A stretch of 64,000 nt of DNA from Spirosoma profusum (GTDB lineage Bacteria > Bacteroidota > Bacteroidia > Cytophagales > Spirosomataceae), in NCBI RefSeq assembly GCF_014699005.1, contig NZ_JACWZY010000020.1, forward strand, positions 62,001-126,000, given 5' to 3'. A program made the position numbers and the translations under genes. Positions 62,311 to 64,000 of the stretch are shown here, one piece after another; within the stretch, counting starts at the first letter, position 1; the number at the start of each line of letters is the position of its first letter. The notes below the pieces were generated by a model. That model had not been told where the DNA came from, searched no databases, and was given only the letters and a program-made list of their open reading frames with translations.

Positions 62311-62616
62311 CTAGAAATCATTGACAGAATGCGTAGTAGAAACCACTCTGTTCCAGTCGGGATGCCGTTTCAGGTAGGCCGCTACGAACGGACAGAGCGG
62401 CACAATTTTAATGTTGTGATCTTCAACGTAATGCAGTACGCCTTCCACCAGTTTCGATCCTACACCGCGACCTTCCAGGCTGGGGTCTACTTCGGTGTGC
62501 GTCAGAGCTAACGTATCGTCATCTACTTTGTGATAGGCAACAATGGATAGTTTGCCATCGGTTTCTAACTCGAAACGGTGTCGTTGTGGGTTGTGCTGAA
62601 TGCTGGAGGATTCCAT
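62311..62616 (-). CDS. GNAT-type small acetyltransferase (GCN5-like, YjdJ type)
   Basis: 101-residue protein of the compact GNAT subfamily: RFELETDGKLSIVAYHKVDDDTLALTHTEVDPSLEGRGVGSKLVEGVLHYVEDHNIKIVPLCPFVAAYLKRHPDW. The GRGVGS loop binds the acetyl-CoA pyrophosphate, and the closing LCPFVAAYLKRHP is the family signature. Acceptor unknown. It is read leftward between the barrel gene and the TolC terminator. Confidence 0.92.
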   Translation of the reverse strand: MESSSIQHNPQRHRFELETDGKLSIVAYHKVDDDTLALTHTEVDPSLEGRGVGSKLVEGVLHYVEDHNIKIVPLCPFVAAYLKRHPDWNRVVSTTHSVNDF

Positions 62617-62721
62617 TACGTTAGGATATTTGTTAATCTCACTACGTAAAAATGGGGCTGCTTGTTCAATTTAGACGTAGTAATTGGAAGAAAACCCTTT
62701 ATCGATTTGATTGGTAAACAC

Positions 62722-62757
62722 GAAAAACGCTTACTGTCATATCAGTAAGCGTTTTTC
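62722..62757 (-). terminator. rho-independent terminator of the TolC-family gene
   Basis: Arms GAAAAACGCTTACTG and CAGTAAGCGTTTTTC (15 bp, 62722-62736 and 62743-62757) around a 6-nt loop. Reading leftward it lies 25 nt past the TolC-family stop and ends in a T-run. Confidence 0.88.
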
Positions 62758-62781
62758 TGATAACAACGTAGCGTTCCGGAA

Positions 62782-64000
62782 TTATCTCCAGCCGCCACCT
62801 AATGCCCGGTACGTATTGACAACGGCGTTCAATTGTTGCATTCGCGTTTCAATAAGTTCCATTCTGGCATCCAATACGTCGCGCTGGGTCAGCAACACCT
62901 CCATGTAATCGGCTCGGGCCGAAGTGAATAGCTTGAGCGATATATTAGTAGACTGGGTGAGCGCCTGGACCTGGTTTGTTTTCATGACGTACTTTTTATC
63001 CAGGTTACCCATATTCGACAACTGATTGACCACTTCGATGTACGCCCGCAAGACAGTACGTTCGTAATCGTAAACGGCTTGTATTTGCTTGGCGCTGGCA
63101 CTTTTGTAGGTGGCCGAGATGGCATTTTTATTGACCAGCGGCCCAACTAAATCGCCTAATAACGACGCAAATAATGATTCGGGCAGGTTTGCCAGATAGA
63201 TTGGGTTGTAGGCCATCACGCCCAACTCGGCTGTAAGACGTAGTGAAGGGTAGAAATTGGCTCTTGCTACAGTCACATCGATCTTGGAAGCTTGCAGCCG
63301 CAATTCAGCTTGTCTGACATCCGGGCGATTCTCCAATAACTGTGTGGGCACACCAGGCTGAACTTTAGCCGGTGTCAACGTACCAAAATTCTGGGAATCA
63401 CGCTGTACGGGTTGTGGAAACCGTCCAACCAGAAAATTAATCCGGTTTTCCGTTTCGACAATCCGCTGCTGAATTTCGTATTGAAGACTTTGTGTTTTAT
63501 ATACTTCGGCCTCAAACCGACGTACCGCCAGTTCAGTTACCTTGGCCGCTTCCTTTTCCTGCTTGGTAATAGAAAGGGCATTGTTCAGGATGACAATGTT
63601 TTGCTGAATTATACTCAACTGATTATCAAGCGACATCAGTTCGTAATACGAATTGGCGATTTCGGAAACCAGGTTAGTAATCTGGAAGTTTCTCCCCTCA
63701 ACAGACGCCAGATAATTGAGAACAGCCGATTTCTTCGCATTACGCAGTTTGTGCCAAATATCAACTTCCCAGCTGGCAAAGGCCCCAAAGTACGTATTGG
63801 GTAAAACAGCGGGTGTTGCTTTGCCAGGTTTGATCTCCGATATTTCATCGCTCGCCCCCTTACTGGTGTAGCGGGACACTTTTTCAGCGCCAGCTCCACC
63901 GCCTAACGTAACAAACGGTTGGTATTCCCCTTGTCGGGCCAGCACTTCGTTACTGGCAAGTTGAATTTCCTGTAATGTAATATTTAGCTCCTGATTGTTA
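62782..64000 (-). CDS. TolC/NodT-type outer membrane efflux protein, N-terminus beyond window
   Basis: Outer membrane factor of a tripartite efflux pump. The frame stays open to base 64000, so the start lies outside; about 406 residues are present. Seen motifs: a helix start LNITLQEIQLASNEVLARQGEYQPFV, then LVSEIANSYYELMSLDNQLSIIQQNIVILNNAL, GVPTQLLENRPDVRQAELRLQASKIDVTVARANFYPSLRLTAELG (the repeat 2 signature) and TQRDVLDARMELIETRMQQLNAVVNTYRALGGGW at the end. Partner RND or ABC genes would be off the right edge. Confidence 0.92.
   Translation of the reverse strand, partial: NNQELNITLQEIQLASNEVLARQGEYQPFVTLGGGAGAEKVSRYTSKGASDEISEIKPGKATPAVLPNTYFGAFASWEVDIWHKLRNAKKSAVLNYLASVEGRNFQITNLVSEIANSYYELMSLDNQLSIIQQNIVILNNALSITKQEKEAAKVTELAVRRFEAEVYKTQSLQYEIQQRIVETENRINFLVGRFPQPVQRDSQNFGTLTPAKVQPGVPTQLLENRPDVRQAELRLQASKIDVTVARANFYPSLRLTAELGVMAYNPIYLANLPESLFASLLGDLVGPLVNKNAISATYKSASAKQIQAVYDYERTVLRAYIEVVNQLSNMGNLDKKYVMKTNQVQALTQSTNISLKLFTSARADYMEVLLTQRDVLDARMELIETRMQQLNAVVNTYRALGGGWR

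Noticed and set aside
1-64000. CRISPR array, tRNA, rRNA, integrase or insertion sequence
   Set aside because: No regularly spaced repeats, cloverleaf-like segments or transposase motifs were seen when reading both strands by eye.

Overview
The window reads as chromosomal DNA of a Bacteroidota bacterium of the Cytophagales, most like Spirosoma and its relatives. This rests on gene content (a TonB receptor/DUF4249 pair, a type IX secretion sorting domain, a PorE-like OmpA protein, DUF4835, OstA-like protein and LptC, and a Rho factor with a long Arg/Asn/Gln-rich insert) and on promoter elements of the Bacteroidota TTG-N19-21-TAnnTTTG type. It is an assignment from families, not from a marker-gene search. 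No rRNA, tRNA, CRISPR array, integrase or transposase was recognised.

Layout. 1-599 is the start of an FHS-family sugar transporter. About 1.1-5.15 kb is a clearly AT-rich block with an unknown protein, an orphan cysteine desulfurase and a RelA/SpoT-type nucleotide synthetase. It separates the transporter from an exported alpha-L-fucosidase, so it looks like an insertion into a sugar-use locus. 5.3-14.2 kb holds carbohydrate genes (fucosidase, GH18 chitinase, Tat-exported TIM-barrel protein, DUF1080 protein, pectate-lyase-like beta-helix protein), two stand-alone response regulators and an OsmC protein. 14.5-18.8 kb carries a DoxX-like protein, molybdenum cofactor genes mobA-moaC divergent from moeA, and an SDR. 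18.8-24.1 kb has an exported DJ-1-like protein with its GlxA-type regulator and two GT9 glycosyltransferases. 24.1-29.5 kb has a DUF4249/TonB-receptor pair and a PolX protein with a degraded polymerase site.

29.6-39.5 kb is mixed housekeeping: small membrane proteins, an FAD monooxygenase, a pentapeptide protein, thyA, mtgA, hemW, a DUF4198 protein divergent from a tiny Cys/Lys-rich protein, and a DinB-like protein. 39.6-46.5 kb is envelope and secretion: PorE-like OmpA protein, tilS, OstA-like protein and a sorting-domain protein. 46.6-52 kb is a conserved core block: bamD, rpoZ, coaBC, DUF4835 and recN. 52-56.3 kb has an SCO/cytochrome c operon and the opposing coaX-outer membrane protein-lptC operon. 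56.5-64 kb contains rho with a long leader, an OmpA protein, a sterol-desaturase-like protein and a truncated TolC-family efflux protein.

The most unusual signal is at the DNA level. The pentamer TACGT (reverse complement ACGTA) is strongly over-represented across the native part of the window, in every reading phase and between genes, but falls to the chance level inside the AT-rich island. By hand count there are 41 occurrences at 25201-29100 against 8 at 1201-5100, two stretches of equal length. It resembles iterated genome motifs such as cyanobacterial HIP1 and works as a marker of native versus acquired DNA.
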